DNA of 13,476 nucleotides from Patescibacteria group bacterium (lineage in GTDB: Bacteria > Patescibacteriota > Minisyncoccia > Moranbacterales > UBA1568): positions 1-13,476 of the forward strand of contig JAUPWI010000092.1 in assembly GCA_030916545.1 (NCBI GenBank). Reading direction: 5' to 3'. A program made the translations under genes and the position numbers. Each line of letters starts with the position of its first letter. The first letter of the stretch is position 1. Shown piece by piece: positions 1 to 6,645 of the stretch. Below the pieces are notes generated by a model. That model saw only the letters and a list, made by a program, of their open reading frames with translations, had not been told where the DNA came from and made no database searches.

Positions 1-48
1 GAGGAGCTCTATAAAAGTCGTCATGGAAGCAGATTTCTAGTCAATTAG
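1..48 (+). CDS. Possible 3' end of an upstream gene (partial)
   Basis: The left edge probably cuts a + strand gene, because a strong intrinsic terminator for the + strand follows at 71-123 with no other + gene before it. Frame 1 is open from base 1 to a TAG at 46-48 (tail EELYKSRHGSRFLVN). Frame 2 is also open, to a TAG at 38-40. The fragment is too short to choose the frame or name a product, and it could also be the end of an RNA gene. Confidence 0.2.
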   Translation, partial: EELYKSRHGSRFLVN

Positions 49-70
49 CTATTGAGTTCAGACGTTTGAG

Positions 71-123
71 AGGGTATCTGGTATGTGTGAGAGCATATCC
101 CACCGATACCCTTCTTTTTTTTT
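71..123 (+). terminator. Intrinsic terminator of the upstream + transcript
   Basis: AGGGTATC (71-78) pairs with GATACCCT (105-112). Inside it TGG/CCA and TATG/CATA extend the stem past small bulges. An almost pure T run (112-123) follows. This is a classic rho-independent terminator. Confidence 0.8.
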
Positions 124-125
124 GT

Positions 126-157
126 AAAAAAAGTGCCCGATCTGGTGAGGACCGGGC
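126..157 (-). terminator. Intrinsic terminator of the small membrane protein gene
   Basis: Read on the - strand, GCCCGGTC (157-150) pairs with GATCGGGC (142-135), 8 bp with one G-U, around the 7-nt loop CTCACCA. It is followed by ACTTTTTTT down to 126. It lies 25 nt past the stop codon at 182 and sits back to back with the + strand terminator. Confidence 0.8.
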
Positions 158-181
158 GGGCGGGGGTGGACACTTCCTTAG

Positions 182-454
182 CTAGTCGCTAATTGCCGGT
201 GTCTCCGCACGGAAGACAAGGGCGGCGAGACCTCCAAGGAGAATCCCCAGGAAGAAGCCCAGGGTGTTCGCGACCAGGAAAGTCGAAACATCCACGACAT
301 CCCCCCAGATTAGGGTGGCCGCACCAACCGCGATAGCTGGTCCCAACCAGAAGAGGTTCGGGCCCCTCTGGATGACGCCATGCGAATTGAGGTTAGCTGA
401 GCTTCCAGCCAGGAAACCGCAAAGTGCGATGAGCCAAAATGAAAAATCTTCCAT
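182..454 (-). CDS. Small three-helix membrane protein, function unknown
   Basis: This is a 90-residue very hydrophobic protein. Three likely membrane segments are at residues about 4-20, 34-52 and 58-81, rich in Gly, Ala and Leu (for example FFLGILLGGLAALVF), with a short polar tail RAETPAISD. I recognise no family. The ATG at 454 is chosen because GGAGG lies 4 nt upstream; the longer reading frame from 547 would add 31 residues unlike a membrane protein N-terminus. The gene is monocistronic: a promoter candidate lies at 519-547 and its own terminator at 126-157. It ends in TAG. The size could suit a small accessory subunit or a stress-type membrane protein, but nothing in the sequence decides this. 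Confidence 0.7.
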   Translation of the reverse strand: MEDFSFWLIALCGFLAGSSANLNSHGVIQRGPNLFWLGPAIAVGAATLIWGDVVDVSTFLVANTLGFFLGILLGGLAALVFRAETPAISD

Positions 455-494
455 GAAACCTCCAATGTGGATGTCCGGATACATCCCTCCGGAA

Positions 495-523
495 TTGGGA
501 TGTGAAGTTACTTTATATATTAT
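495..523 (+). promoter_or_regulatory. Promoter candidate for the exonuclease gene
   Basis: TTGGGA (495-500), a 17-bp spacer and TATTAT (518-523) lie in an AT-rich gap. The leader to the ATG at 615 would be about 85 nt. A GGAGG at 581-585 lies about 30 nt before that ATG, too far to act as its ribosome site unless the RNA folds. Confidence 0.35.
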
Positions 524-547
524 ATCATGTATACGTAAAAAAAGCAA
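519..547 (-). promoter_or_regulatory. Promoter candidate for the small membrane protein
   Basis: On the - strand TTGCTT (547-542) and a perfect TATAAT (524-519) are separated by 17 bp. Transcription would start near 512, leaving a leader of about 58 nt before the ATG at 454. The -10 overlaps that of a divergent + strand candidate. Confidence 0.5.
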
Positions 548-614
548 TAGTGCTGGAAGGGCGGATTCCGGCTATATTGAGGAGGAAACAGATTTCGTAT
601 TCACAGTCAGTCAT

Positions 615-1340
615 ATGCCGACACTTATTTTTGATATCGAAACCGTTGGTGAAGATTTTTCAGCGATGGACGAGACAACCAAAGAAAGTCTGACTCGATG
701 GATTAAACGTGAGGCATATTCTGAGGCCGAATACGCATCCCAACTGCAAGACTTGGAGGATGGTCTCGGATTTTCACCCCTGACCGGGCAGATTGTGGCT
801 ATCGGAGTCTTGGACGCGGAGCGTGAGAAGACGGCCGTCTACTATCAGCCGGGCGGAGAGGGGAAGGAAATTATTGAAGAGGAAGGTTGCAAGTACGAAG
901 CGTTGTCAGAGAAGGACATGCTCACAAAATTCTGGGGGATTGCGCGTCAGTATGATACTTTCGTCACGTTTAATGGGCGTTCATTTGATGTGCCGTTTCT
1001 CTGGACACGTTCGGCAGTGCATGGAGTGAAGCCGACCAAGAATCTCATGGCGAATCGGTATCTGAGTTCTCAGCCTTGGAACGCTAAGCACGTTGATTTG
1101 TTTGATCAGTTGTCATTTTATGGATCGGTACGACGGAAGGGGAGCCTCCATCTTTGGACACGAGCCTTCGGTATTGAGAGTCCGAAGAGTCAAGGGGTCA
1201 CGGGTGATGATGTTCGAGGACTGTTCAGGGAGGGGAAATGTCGTGAAATCGCTCGATACAATGCCCGGGATCTCCGAGCGACGTTTGAGCTCTATCGGCG
1301 GTATCAAGAGTATTTTACGTTTTCCGATGACCGCGGATAG
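615..1340 (+). CDS. PolB-like DEDDy 3'-5' exonuclease (RNase H fold)
   Basis: This is a predicted 241-residue stand-alone proofreading-type exonuclease acting on nucleic acid 3' ends with two metal ions. The three exonuclease motifs are visible: Exo I FDIET (D7, E9), Exo II FNGRSFD (N120 to D125) and Exo III YNARD (Y215, D219). The Tyr four residues before the last Asp marks the DEDDy subgroup. The protein matches the predicted 3'-5' exonuclease family related to the PolB exonuclease domain, and no polymerase domain is attached. The start is the ATG at 615, four residues before motif I. The frame is open upstream to 264, but that stretch lies antisense to the small membrane gene and looks non-coding. 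It ends in TAG. The substrate (DNA repair or RNA) cannot be told from sequence. Confidence 0.85.
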   Translation: MPTLIFDIETVGEDFSAMDETTKESLTRWIKREAYSEAEYASQLQDLEDGLGFSPLTGQIVAIGVLDAEREKTAVYYQPGGEGKEIIEEEGCKYEALSEKDMLTKFWGIARQYDTFVTFNGRSFDVPFLWTRSAVHGVKPTKNLMANRYLSSQPWNAKHVDLFDQLSFYGSVRRKGSLHLWTRAFGIESPKSQGVTGDDVRGLFREGKCREIARYNARDLRATFELYRRYQEYFTFSDDRG

Positions 1341-1385
1341 GCAGCGAGGGTCAGATCGGCCACTCTTTCCTGAATAAGAGGGTTT

Positions 1386-1394
1386 TGCTACAAT
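1386..1394 (+). promoter_or_regulatory. Extended -10 promoter of the isoprenoid operon
   Basis: TGCTACAAT fits an extended -10 (TGn plus TACAAT). The context TTTTGCTACAAT is identical to that of the ribosomal operon promoter at 3264-3275. No good -35 is seen 16-17 bp upstream. The start point would be near 1401, about 20 nt before the ATG at 1422. Confidence 0.55.
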
Positions 1395-1421
1395 GCGGGC
1401 GTTGCGATTGAGTGAGAATAT

Positions 1422-2498
1422 ATGGATGTCCAGGTACTACTCCGTGATTTCAAGGCGCGCTTTGATCCAAAAATCAGCGCGTATTTTGATACGGTCGAGG
1501 CAAATGCAAAAGAAGAGGATGCGCTTATTACTGAGGCGCTGCGACATGTTCGCAATCTGACTCTTGCAGGAGGGAAGCGGCTGCGGCCGGCCTGCATGTT
1601 TTATGGGTACCTCGCTGGCGGAGGCGCCGATGAGGAAGCGATCCTCGAGACGGCCGTGTCGATCGAGCTGCTCCATACTTTCCTTCTCGTGCATGACGAT
1701 ATCATCGATCGGGATGATTTCCGACACGGGGAACCGACGCTCCATCGGCGGTATGCTGAGTTCGGGCGGAAGCATTTTCCCGACCGCGATGTCGAGCATT
1801 TCGGCAATTCGATCGCGCTCATCGTCGGAGATCTGCTTTCCGCCATGAGCAACGATATTATCTTCCGGGCACCTTTTCCTCAAGAGCGGATATTTGAGGC
1901 GCTTTCTCGGCTTCAGTCGGTAGTATCATACACCGTCATCGGTCAGGCACAGGACATCTATATGGAGTATCGGCGGGAGGCGACGGAGGAGGAGATACTC
2001 AGGATGTATAAGAACAAGACCGCCCGGTACACTATGGAACGGCCTATCCAGATGGGGCTTCTGCTCGCAGGAGACCAAGGGACGCTTGCTGACCGGTTGA
2101 GCGGATACGCCTTGCCGCTCGGTATCGCGTTCCAGATCCAGGATGATATTTTGGGCGTGTTCGGTTCGGAGGCGAAAATCGGAAAACCGGTCGGATCCGA
2201 CATTCAGGAGGGGAAACTGACCCTTCTGGTTGCGTACGCTCTCGAGCGGGGTACGCGTGAACAGCAGGGAGAGCTTCGACATATTCTCTCTCTCGGGACC
2301 GGTTTGGGTCCAGAGGATGTCGAGCGTTTCCGATCGCTGCTTGCGGAGACACGGTCGTTGGAACGGGCCCGGGAGATGGCGCAGCGGTATATCCAGGAAG
2401 GCAAACGGGCGCTCGGAGAAGTCCGGGCAGATCTCCCTACACGTTCGTTTGACTTTTTTGAGGCTATCGCCGATTATATGGCGGAGCGGGAATATTAA
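1422..2498 (+). CDS. Trans-polyprenyl diphosphate synthase
   Basis: This enzyme condenses isopentenyl diphosphate with allylic diphosphates to make an all-trans C15-C20 or longer prenyl diphosphate. Family marks are in order: GGKRLRP (50-56), the first Asp-rich motif DDIID (92-96) followed by RHGEPTLHRRY, the second Asp-rich motif QDDILG (240-245), and GKPVGSDIQEGK (254-265). At 358 residues it is slightly longer than the usual 300-340. F87, five residues before the first Asp-rich motif, is the position where an aromatic residue limits chain length in some GGPP/FPP synthases, so a short product is a reasonable guess. The ATG at 1422 is preceded by GAGTGAG. The gene lies 19 nt upstream of the cis-prenyltransferase, which would use its product as primer. 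The symbol could be idsA or ispB-like; I leave it blank. Confidence 0.93.
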   Translation: MDVQVLLRDFKARFDPKISAYFDTVEANAKEEDALITEALRHVRNLTLAGGKRLRPACMFYGYLAGGGADEEAILETAVSIELLHTFLLVHDDIIDRDDFRHGEPTLHRRYAEFGRKHFPDRDVEHFGNSIALIVGDLLSAMSNDIIFRAPFPQERIFEALSRLQSVVSYTVIGQAQDIYMEYRREATEEEILRMYKNKTARYTMERPIQMGLLLAGDQGTLADRLSGYALPLGIAFQIQDDILGVFGSEAKIGKPVGSDIQEGKLTLLVAYALERGTREQQGELRHILSLGTGLGPEDVERFRSLLAETRSLERAREMAQRYIQEGKRALGEVRADLPTRSFDFFEAIADYMAEREY

Positions 2499-2517
2499 TC
2501 TGATTGGAATCGAAATC

Positions 2518-3228
2518 ATGCAGACCGATAATTCACTCCCGAAGCACGTTGTCATTATCCCGGATGGGAACCGCCGTTGGGCCCATGAACGAGGTCTTGA
2601 TCCATGGAAAGGGCACGAAGCGGGGGCCGAGAACACGGAGCAGTTGATACGGGAAGCAAGGCGGCTCGGTATCCGGGAGATTTCCTTCTGGGGGTCATCG
2701 ATAGAGAATCTGACCAAGCGGCCGCTCGCCGAAAGCAAAGCGCTTCTGCGTATTTATGAGACATACTTTTCTAGGCTCGCCGAGAGTGAGGATATCCATG
2801 CCGATCAGGCCCGGATCCGATGCATCGGCCATTGGGAAGAACAATTCCCGGATCCGTTGAAAAAGGTGCTTTCCCGGTGTATCGAATCAACCAAGGAGTA
2901 TGACCGTCATTTTCTGAATTTCTTTCTCGCCTACAGCGGGAATGACGAGATGCGCCTCGCCTTCGAGAAAGTGAGTCGGGAATTAGCACCAGGCGAGCGG
3001 GTGACCGATGCGCTTATCAAGAAGCATCTGATGACGCGCGAGCTTCCGCCGGTCGACTATCTTATTCGGACCGGTGGCGAACCCCATCTTTCGGCCGGCT
3101 TCATGATGTGGGATATCGCCGATTCCCAGCTTTTCTTCTCGGAAAAGCTCTATCCGGATTTCGGTCCGGAAGCGTTCGCCGAGGCCATAGCGGACTATCA
3201 GGAACGCGGGCGGAGGTTCGGTTCGTAA
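2518..3228 (+). CDS. uppS: Cis-prenyltransferase (undecaprenyl diphosphate synthase family)
   Basis: This enzyme would extend an allylic primer with isopentenyl diphosphate in cis to give the long polyprenyl carrier for peptidoglycan and glycan assembly. It has 236 residues. Visible marks are IPDGNRRW (D16 is the family's Mg-binding Asp), KGHEAG (31-36), SSIENLTKRP (60-69) and DYLIRTGGEPHLS (180-192), followed by the C-terminal LYPDF. Several usual active-site residues differ. The Trp after EN is Leu with one extra residue inserted before EN. NYGGR reads AYSGN. The Arg of GGExR is His190. The Glu of AYAEFYF is Gln204. The start at 2518 lies 19 nt after the synthase stop; the open frame reaches back to 2230 but only overlaps that gene. 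Family assignment is secure, product length is not. Confidence 0.9.
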   Translation: MQTDNSLPKHVVIIPDGNRRWAHERGLDPWKGHEAGAENTEQLIREARRLGIREISFWGSSIENLTKRPLAESKALLRIYETYFSRLAESEDIHADQARIRCIGHWEEQFPDPLKKVLSRCIESTKEYDRHFLNFFLAYSGNDEMRLAFEKVSRELAPGERVTDALIKKHLMTRELPPVDYLIRTGGEPHLSAGFMMWDIADSQLFFSEKLYPDFGPEAFAEAIADYQERGRRFGS

Positions 3229-3247
3229 GGGATTTTTTCGGCCCCTG

Positions 3248-3275
3248 TTGACAAAACTTTGGCTTTTGCTACAAT
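3248..3275 (+). promoter_or_regulatory. Strong promoter of the ribosomal protein / rpoA operon
   Basis: TTGACA (3248-3253), a 16-bp spacer and TACAAT (3270-3275), with TG at 3267-3268 giving an extended -10 (TGCTACAAT). Transcription should start near 3282, leaving a leader of about 150 nt before infA. The layout matches the rRNA promoter at 12302. Confidence 0.85.
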
Positions 3276-3433
3276 AGTCAATACATTTTGAAAAATCGCA
3301 TAGGTTCAGGGCAAGAGGTGCCACATACTGCAATTCAGGAACGAGGGTTGGTTTGCTTCGGAAAAATATTCACCTTTGTTTTTGTTTTGTTTGAGAAGCA
3401 TCCGCCTGGAAATAGAGCGCGACAAAAGAAGAT
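3276..3433 (+). promoter_or_regulatory. Long leader of the ribosomal operon
   Basis: This is an untranslated stretch of about 150 nt between the promoter and infA. It contains a T/G-rich run (3374-3392) and short possible stems, such as GGCA/TGCC near 3310-3323 and GCTTC (3354-3358) with GAAGC further on. No known ribosomal protein leader motif is recognised and no small frame looks coding. A leader this long suggests control at the level of RNA, but none is shown. Confidence 0.35.
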
Positions 3434-3658
3434 ATGGGAAATGGAAAAGACGTGATCCGCATGGATGGGGAGGTAATCGAAGCGCTTCCAGGAACGACTT
3501 TTCGTGTTCGGCTCGACAATGGACATGAGATTCTCGGACATATTTCAGGCAAGATCCGAGTGCATTATATCCGTCTGTTGACAGGAGATCGGGTGACGGT
3601 GGAGATGAGTCCCTACGACCTTTCGAAGGGAAGAATCGTCCAGCGGCTGAAGTTTTAA
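3434..3658 (+). CDS. infA: Translation initiation factor IF-1
   Basis: A 74-residue single S1-like OB-fold protein that binds the A site of the small subunit during initiation. The match is strong through the whole length: DGEVIEALPGTTFRVRLDNGH, then HISGKIR, then the family's ending YIRLLTGDRVTVEMSPYD and LSKGRIVQR. The length fits the family norm of about 72. The ATG at 3434 is preceded by AAAGAAGAT, a weak ribosome site. It is the first gene of the ribosomal operon. Confidence 0.97.
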   Translation: MGNGKDVIRMDGEVIEALPGTTFRVRLDNGHEILGHISGKIRVHYIRLLTGDRVTVEMSPYDLSKGRIVQRLKF

Positions 3659-3680
3659 GATATCGCACAAACCTAACGTC

Positions 3681-3794
3681 ATGAAGGTCCGACCATCAGT
3701 GAAGAAAATCTGTGTACGCTGCAAGGTGATCAAGAGAAAGCGCGTGATTCGCGTGATTTGCAGTACCCCGAAGCATAAGCAGCGACAAGGATAA
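3681..3794 (+). CDS. rpmJ: 50S ribosomal protein L36
   Basis: A 37-residue gene reading MKVRPSVKKICVRCKVIKRK to a C-terminal KHKQRQG, followed by TAA. The zinc ligands C11, C14, C27 and H32 are all present, so this is the zinc-binding form. It lies 22 nt after infA and 8 nt before rpsM, the usual place in bacterial alpha operons. No Shine-Dalgarno sequence is visible before its ATG, so it may be translated by coupling or leaderless-type recognition. Confidence 0.96.
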   Translation: MKVRPSVKKICVRCKVIKRKRVIRVICSTPKHKQRQG

Positions 3795-3802
3795 CAAAGC
3801 AT

Positions 3803-4192
3803 ATGATAAGAATCGCAGGCATCAACATTCCGGATAATAAGCGCATCGAGATTTCCTTGACGTATATTTACGGTATCGGCCGGACGACGAGTCAGAAGAT
3901 TCTGGATGAGCTCGGTATCGATCGCAATATCCGCACCAAAGATCTGGTCGAGGGAGTGGCCAATAAGTTGCGTGAGTCGGTGGAGAAGAAATACCGTGTC
4001 GAAGGCGAATTGCGCCATGAGGTCAAGCAGAACATCAAGCGCCTGAAGGAAATCGGTTGTTATCGTGGATCCCGCCATCAGAAGAATCTTCCGTCACGTG
4101 GACAGAGGACGAAGACCAATACCCGGACCGTCCGCGGAAATGTCCGCAAGACTATGGGAAGCGGCCGCAAGAAGGCATCCGAGAAGACCTAA
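3803..4192 (+). CDS. rpsM: 30S ribosomal protein S13
   Basis: A 129-residue S13, placed in the head of the small subunit where it touches tRNA and forms bridges to 50S. Marks: MIRIAGINIPDNKRIEISLT at the start, YGIGRTTSQKIL (helix-two-turn-helix region), then CYRGSRHQKNLPSRGQRTKT and the basic tail RTVRGNVRKTMGSGRKK. It is about ten residues longer than the E. coli protein, mainly at the basic C-terminus. No clear ribosome binding site lies before the ATG, which follows rpmJ by 8 nt. The gap after it (4193-4273) is the widest inside the operon before rplQ and holds two hairpins. Confidence 0.97.
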   Translation: MIRIAGINIPDNKRIEISLTYIYGIGRTTSQKILDELGIDRNIRTKDLVEGVANKLRESVEKKYRVEGELRHEVKQNIKRLKEIGCYRGSRHQKNLPSRGQRTKTNTRTVRGNVRKTMGSGRKKASEKT

Positions 4193-4200
4193 TCAAGGGA

Positions 4201-4254
4201 GAGAATGTCTGGTTGTTGACGACGTTCTCGATTTTCACGAGGCCCGAGTGCCTC
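4201..4254 (+). promoter_or_regulatory. Two hairpins between rpsM and rpsK
   Basis: GAGAATGTC (4201-4209) pairs with GACGTTCTC (4221-4229), 9 bp with one G-U, loop 11 nt. GAGGC (4239-4243) pairs with GCCTC (4250-4254), loop 6 nt. Neither is followed by a T run, so they are not terminators. They precede the AAGGAG ribosome site of rpsK. A regulatory or processing role is possible. Confidence 0.4.
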
Positions 4255-4273
4255 TAAATGATAAGGAGAAAAT

Positions 4274-4711
4274 ATGACAGAAGACGTACAGAAAACCGAG
4301 GGAGCCGCAACCGAGGTCGCCGAGGAAGCGACGACGAAGAAGCAGAAGAAATCTTCGCGCCGTCAGATTCTGAAAGGACGCGCCTCGATCCAGTGCACGT
4401 ACAACAACACGATCATTTCCCTGACCGATATCAATGGCAATGTGCTCGGCTGGTCCAGCTCCGGTCATATGGGTTTTAAGGGGGCCAAGAAATCGACCCC
4501 GTACGCGGCGACCCAGGTGGTGGCTGACGTGACCGAGAAGGTGAAGAAATTCGGCCTGCAGGAAGTGGAAGTGTTCGTGAACGGTGTCGGGAACGGTCGT
4601 GAGGCCGCGATTCGCGCGCTGGCGAACAACGGTTTCTCCATTCTCGGTATCAAGGATACGACTTCGGTTCCGCATGGCGGTTGCCGTCCTCGCCGTCCTC
4701 GCCGTATTTAA
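4274..4711 (+). CDS. rpsK: 30S ribosomal protein S11 with extended N-terminus
   Basis: A 145-residue S11, platform protein of the small subunit close to the mRNA exit. Core marks: IQCTYNNTIISLTDINGN, GHMGFKGAKKSTPYAA, VNGVGNGREAAIRAL, and the C-terminal HGGCRPRRPRRI. The first 30 or so residues are a low-complexity Glu/Ala/Thr stretch followed by Lys, making the protein some 16 residues longer than in E. coli. The start has a good AAGGAG 6 nt upstream of ATG. The acidic-then-basic stretch resembles the tail of RpoA encoded nearby. Confidence 0.97.
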   Translation: MTEDVQKTEGAATEVAEEATTKKQKKSSRRQILKGRASIQCTYNNTIISLTDINGNVLGWSSSGHMGFKGAKKSTPYAATQVVADVTEKVKKFGLQEVEVFVNGVGNGREAAIRALANNGFSILGIKDTTSVPHGGCRPRRPRRI

Positions 4712-4735
4712 GAGATAAGTCAGTGAAGTGAAATT

Positions 4736-5365
4736 ATGCCCAAGATCGATTCCAAATGCAAGCTCTGTCGCCGCGCCGGAGAAAAACTCTTTCTCAAGGG
4801 AGATCGTTGTATTTCTCAGAAATGTGCCATGGTGCGTCGTCCGAACGCCCCCGGCGTGCATGGAAGCACCCCGTCGCGCAATCAGAGTGAATTTGGCAAG
4901 CAGTTGGCGATGAAGCAGAAGATCAAGCGCATCTACGGCGTATTGGAAAAGCAATTCCGTTGTCACTATGCCGAGGTGAAGCGCCAGAAGGGCGTGACCG
5001 GAGACTTGCTTCTTTCCCGGCTTGAGCGGCGCATGGATAATGTCGTCTATCGTCTCGGGTTCGCTCCTTCGCGGGTGACCGGGCGGCAGCTGGTTTCACA
5101 CAAGATGTTTACCGTCAACGGTAAGCGTGTCAATATCCCTTCCTTTGAGCTTCATGTCGGCGACGTCATCCGTTTGAAAGACGCGAAGCGCGAAAAAACA
5201 TTCACCAAGAATCGTATCGAAATCCTGAAAGAAAAAAAGGATGTTCCCGTATGGCTGGATCTGAATAGCGAGAAGCTTGAAGGCACCGTGGTGGGTCTTC
5301 CGGCAAGGAACGACATCGGAGTCACGGTCGATCCGCAGATGGTCGTTGAGTATTACTCGAAATAA
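4736..5365 (+). CDS. rpsD: 30S ribosomal protein S4
   Basis: A 209-residue S4, a primary 16S-binding and assembly protein. A zinc-binding N-terminus is intact (C8, C11, C25, C30). The S4 RNA-binding domain runs from about 98 to 160, including RLERRMDNVVYRLGFAPSR and TVNGKRVNIPSF. The length is normal. In many bacteria S4 represses its own operon by binding leader RNA; the leader at 3282-3433 and the hairpins at 4201-4254 are the obvious candidates here, but no known S4 site is recognised. It lies 24 nt after rpsK. Confidence 0.97.
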   Translation: MPKIDSKCKLCRRAGEKLFLKGDRCISQKCAMVRRPNAPGVHGSTPSRNQSEFGKQLAMKQKIKRIYGVLEKQFRCHYAEVKRQKGVTGDLLLSRLERRMDNVVYRLGFAPSRVTGRQLVSHKMFTVNGKRVNIPSFELHVGDVIRLKDAKREKTFTKNRIEILKEKKDVPVWLDLNSEKLEGTVVGLPARNDIGVTVDPQMVVEYYSK

Positions 5366-5401
5366 TCTCCTTACCGCTAAAAAGTGTTTAACCATATCTC
5401 T

Positions 5402-6214
5402 ATGATCGCTATCCCACAAAAGCCGGAGTATATCTCACTCGGTGAGAACCATGGAAAGTTCGAGATTCTCGGATGCTATCCTGGCTATGGGACGACTTTG
5501 GGAAACGCGCTCCGGAGAGTGCTACTTTCCTCGCTTGAGGGAGCGGCTATCCGTTCGGTCAAGATCACGGGCGTGACGCATGAGTTCACGACCCTTCCTG
5601 GCGTCATGGAAGATGTGGTCCAGATTCTTCTTCACCTGAAGCAGATCCGTTTTCGATTGCACGGGGACGAACCGGTCAAGATCGCCCTGAAGGTGAAGGG
5701 TGAGCGGGTGGTGACGGCCAAAGACTTCAAGGTTCCATCAAGCGTGGAAATCGTCGATGGCGATCAGATGATCGCGACCATTACCGATAAGAAGACAGAA
5801 TTGGAAATGGAGATCGAGATTGATCGCGGGGTCGGGTACGTTTCGGTGGAGGCTCGTGATCGCGAAGAGCGCGAAATCGGCGTCATCGCCGTCGATTCGA
5901 TCTATTCGCCGGTCAAGCGCGTCAATTATGAAGTCGAGAACATGCGCGTCGGCAAGCGGACCGACTATGATAAAATTACCCTGGAAATCCTCACCGATGG
6001 GAGTATCACTCCGGAAGAAGCCTTCACGAAGAGTGTCGCCATCCTGATCGACCAGTTTACTGCCCTGTCCGATTCGAGAGTTGATGAGGAAGCGGAAGCG
6101 GGCACTGTTGCCGAGGCGGGTACGGAAGACGAGACGGTATCGGCGGTCGCCGAAGAGGAAGCCCCAAAAGAAGAGAAGAAATCAAAGAAGAAAACCGCCG
6201 AAGAAGTTAAATAG
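5402..6214 (+). CDS. rpoA: RNA polymerase alpha subunit lacking the C-terminal domain
   Basis: Scaffold for RNA polymerase assembly. The N-terminal dimerisation/assembly domain is complete (residues 1 to about 222): YPGYGTTLGNALRRVLLSSL (27-46), GVTHEFTTLPGVMEDVV, and VENMRVGKRTDYDKI. After ILIDQF the sequence turns into an Ala/Glu-rich then Lys-rich tail (about 227-270) and stops at TAG. The helix-hairpin-helix C-terminal domain that binds UP elements and activators, about 80 residues in E. coli, is missing. There is no open continuation: rplQ follows 25 nt later. The ATG at 5402 is preferred; a GTG at 5384 would add six residues. Neither has a clear Shine-Dalgarno sequence. I see no sign of a frameshift in the 25-nt gap. 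Confidence 0.96.
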   Translation: MIAIPQKPEYISLGENHGKFEILGCYPGYGTTLGNALRRVLLSSLEGAAIRSVKITGVTHEFTTLPGVMEDVVQILLHLKQIRFRLHGDEPVKIALKVKGERVVTAKDFKVPSSVEIVDGDQMIATITDKKTELEMEIEIDRGVGYVSVEARDREEREIGVIAVDSIYSPVKRVNYEVENMRVGKRTDYDKITLEILTDGSITPEEAFTKSVAILIDQFTALSDSRVDEEAEAGTVAEAGTEDETVSAVAEEEAPKEEKKSKKKTAEEVK

Positions 6215-6239
6215 GGTCGTGATTTGTTGAGATGGAAGT

Positions 6240-6614
6240 ATGCATCACAGGAATAAAGGTCGCATCTTAGGTCGTGAACGCAATCAGCGGAAAGCCCTCA
6301 TCAAGGGCCTGCTCGCGAGCTTGGTGTTGCATGGCCGTATCATGACGACGGAAGCCAAGGCGAAGGAAACGAAGAATTTCATCGATCAGCTGGTCAATAA
6401 GGCGAAGAAGGCGAAGCAGGTCGATGGAGTCGGGCAATTGGCGATGGTTCGCATGGTGCGTCAGCGTCTTCCGAAGGATGCGGCGGACAAGATGCTTTCC
6501 GAGGAGTTCGTCAGTCGTTTTTCCGGAAGAGAGAGCGGATATACGCGTGTTATCAAGGTGGAGGCCCGCAAAGGAGATGGCGCCCGAAGAGCGATTATCG
6601 AGTTTGTTTCATAA
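6240..6614 (+). CDS. rplQ: 50S ribosomal protein L17
   Basis: A 124-residue L17, located near the exit tunnel of the large subunit. Marks: MHHRNKGRILGRERNQRKAL, LLASLVLHGRIMTTEAKAKE, and the C-terminal GYTRVIKVEARKGDGARRAIIEFV. The length is in the family range. The ATG follows GATGGAAGT directly, so the ribosome site is weak or unusually close. It is the usual neighbour downstream of rpoA. Confidence 0.97.
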   Translation: MHHRNKGRILGRERNQRKALIKGLLASLVLHGRIMTTEAKAKETKNFIDQLVNKAKKAKQVDGVGQLAMVRMVRQRLPKDAADKMLSEEFVSRFSGRESGYTRVIKVEARKGDGARRAIIEFVS

Positions 6615-6645
6615 GGGATCCTCTGTTAAATGAGAAGTAATGGTT

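Noticed and set aside
264..614. Extension of the exonuclease frame upstream of 615
   Set aside because: It lies antisense to the small membrane protein and crosses the divergent promoter region; the residues look non-coding and the ATG at 615 sits properly before motif I.
1926..2738. A long - strand open frame (270 codons) across the isoprenoid genes
   Set aside because: It is a shadow of two well-supported enzymes on the + strand and has no family features.
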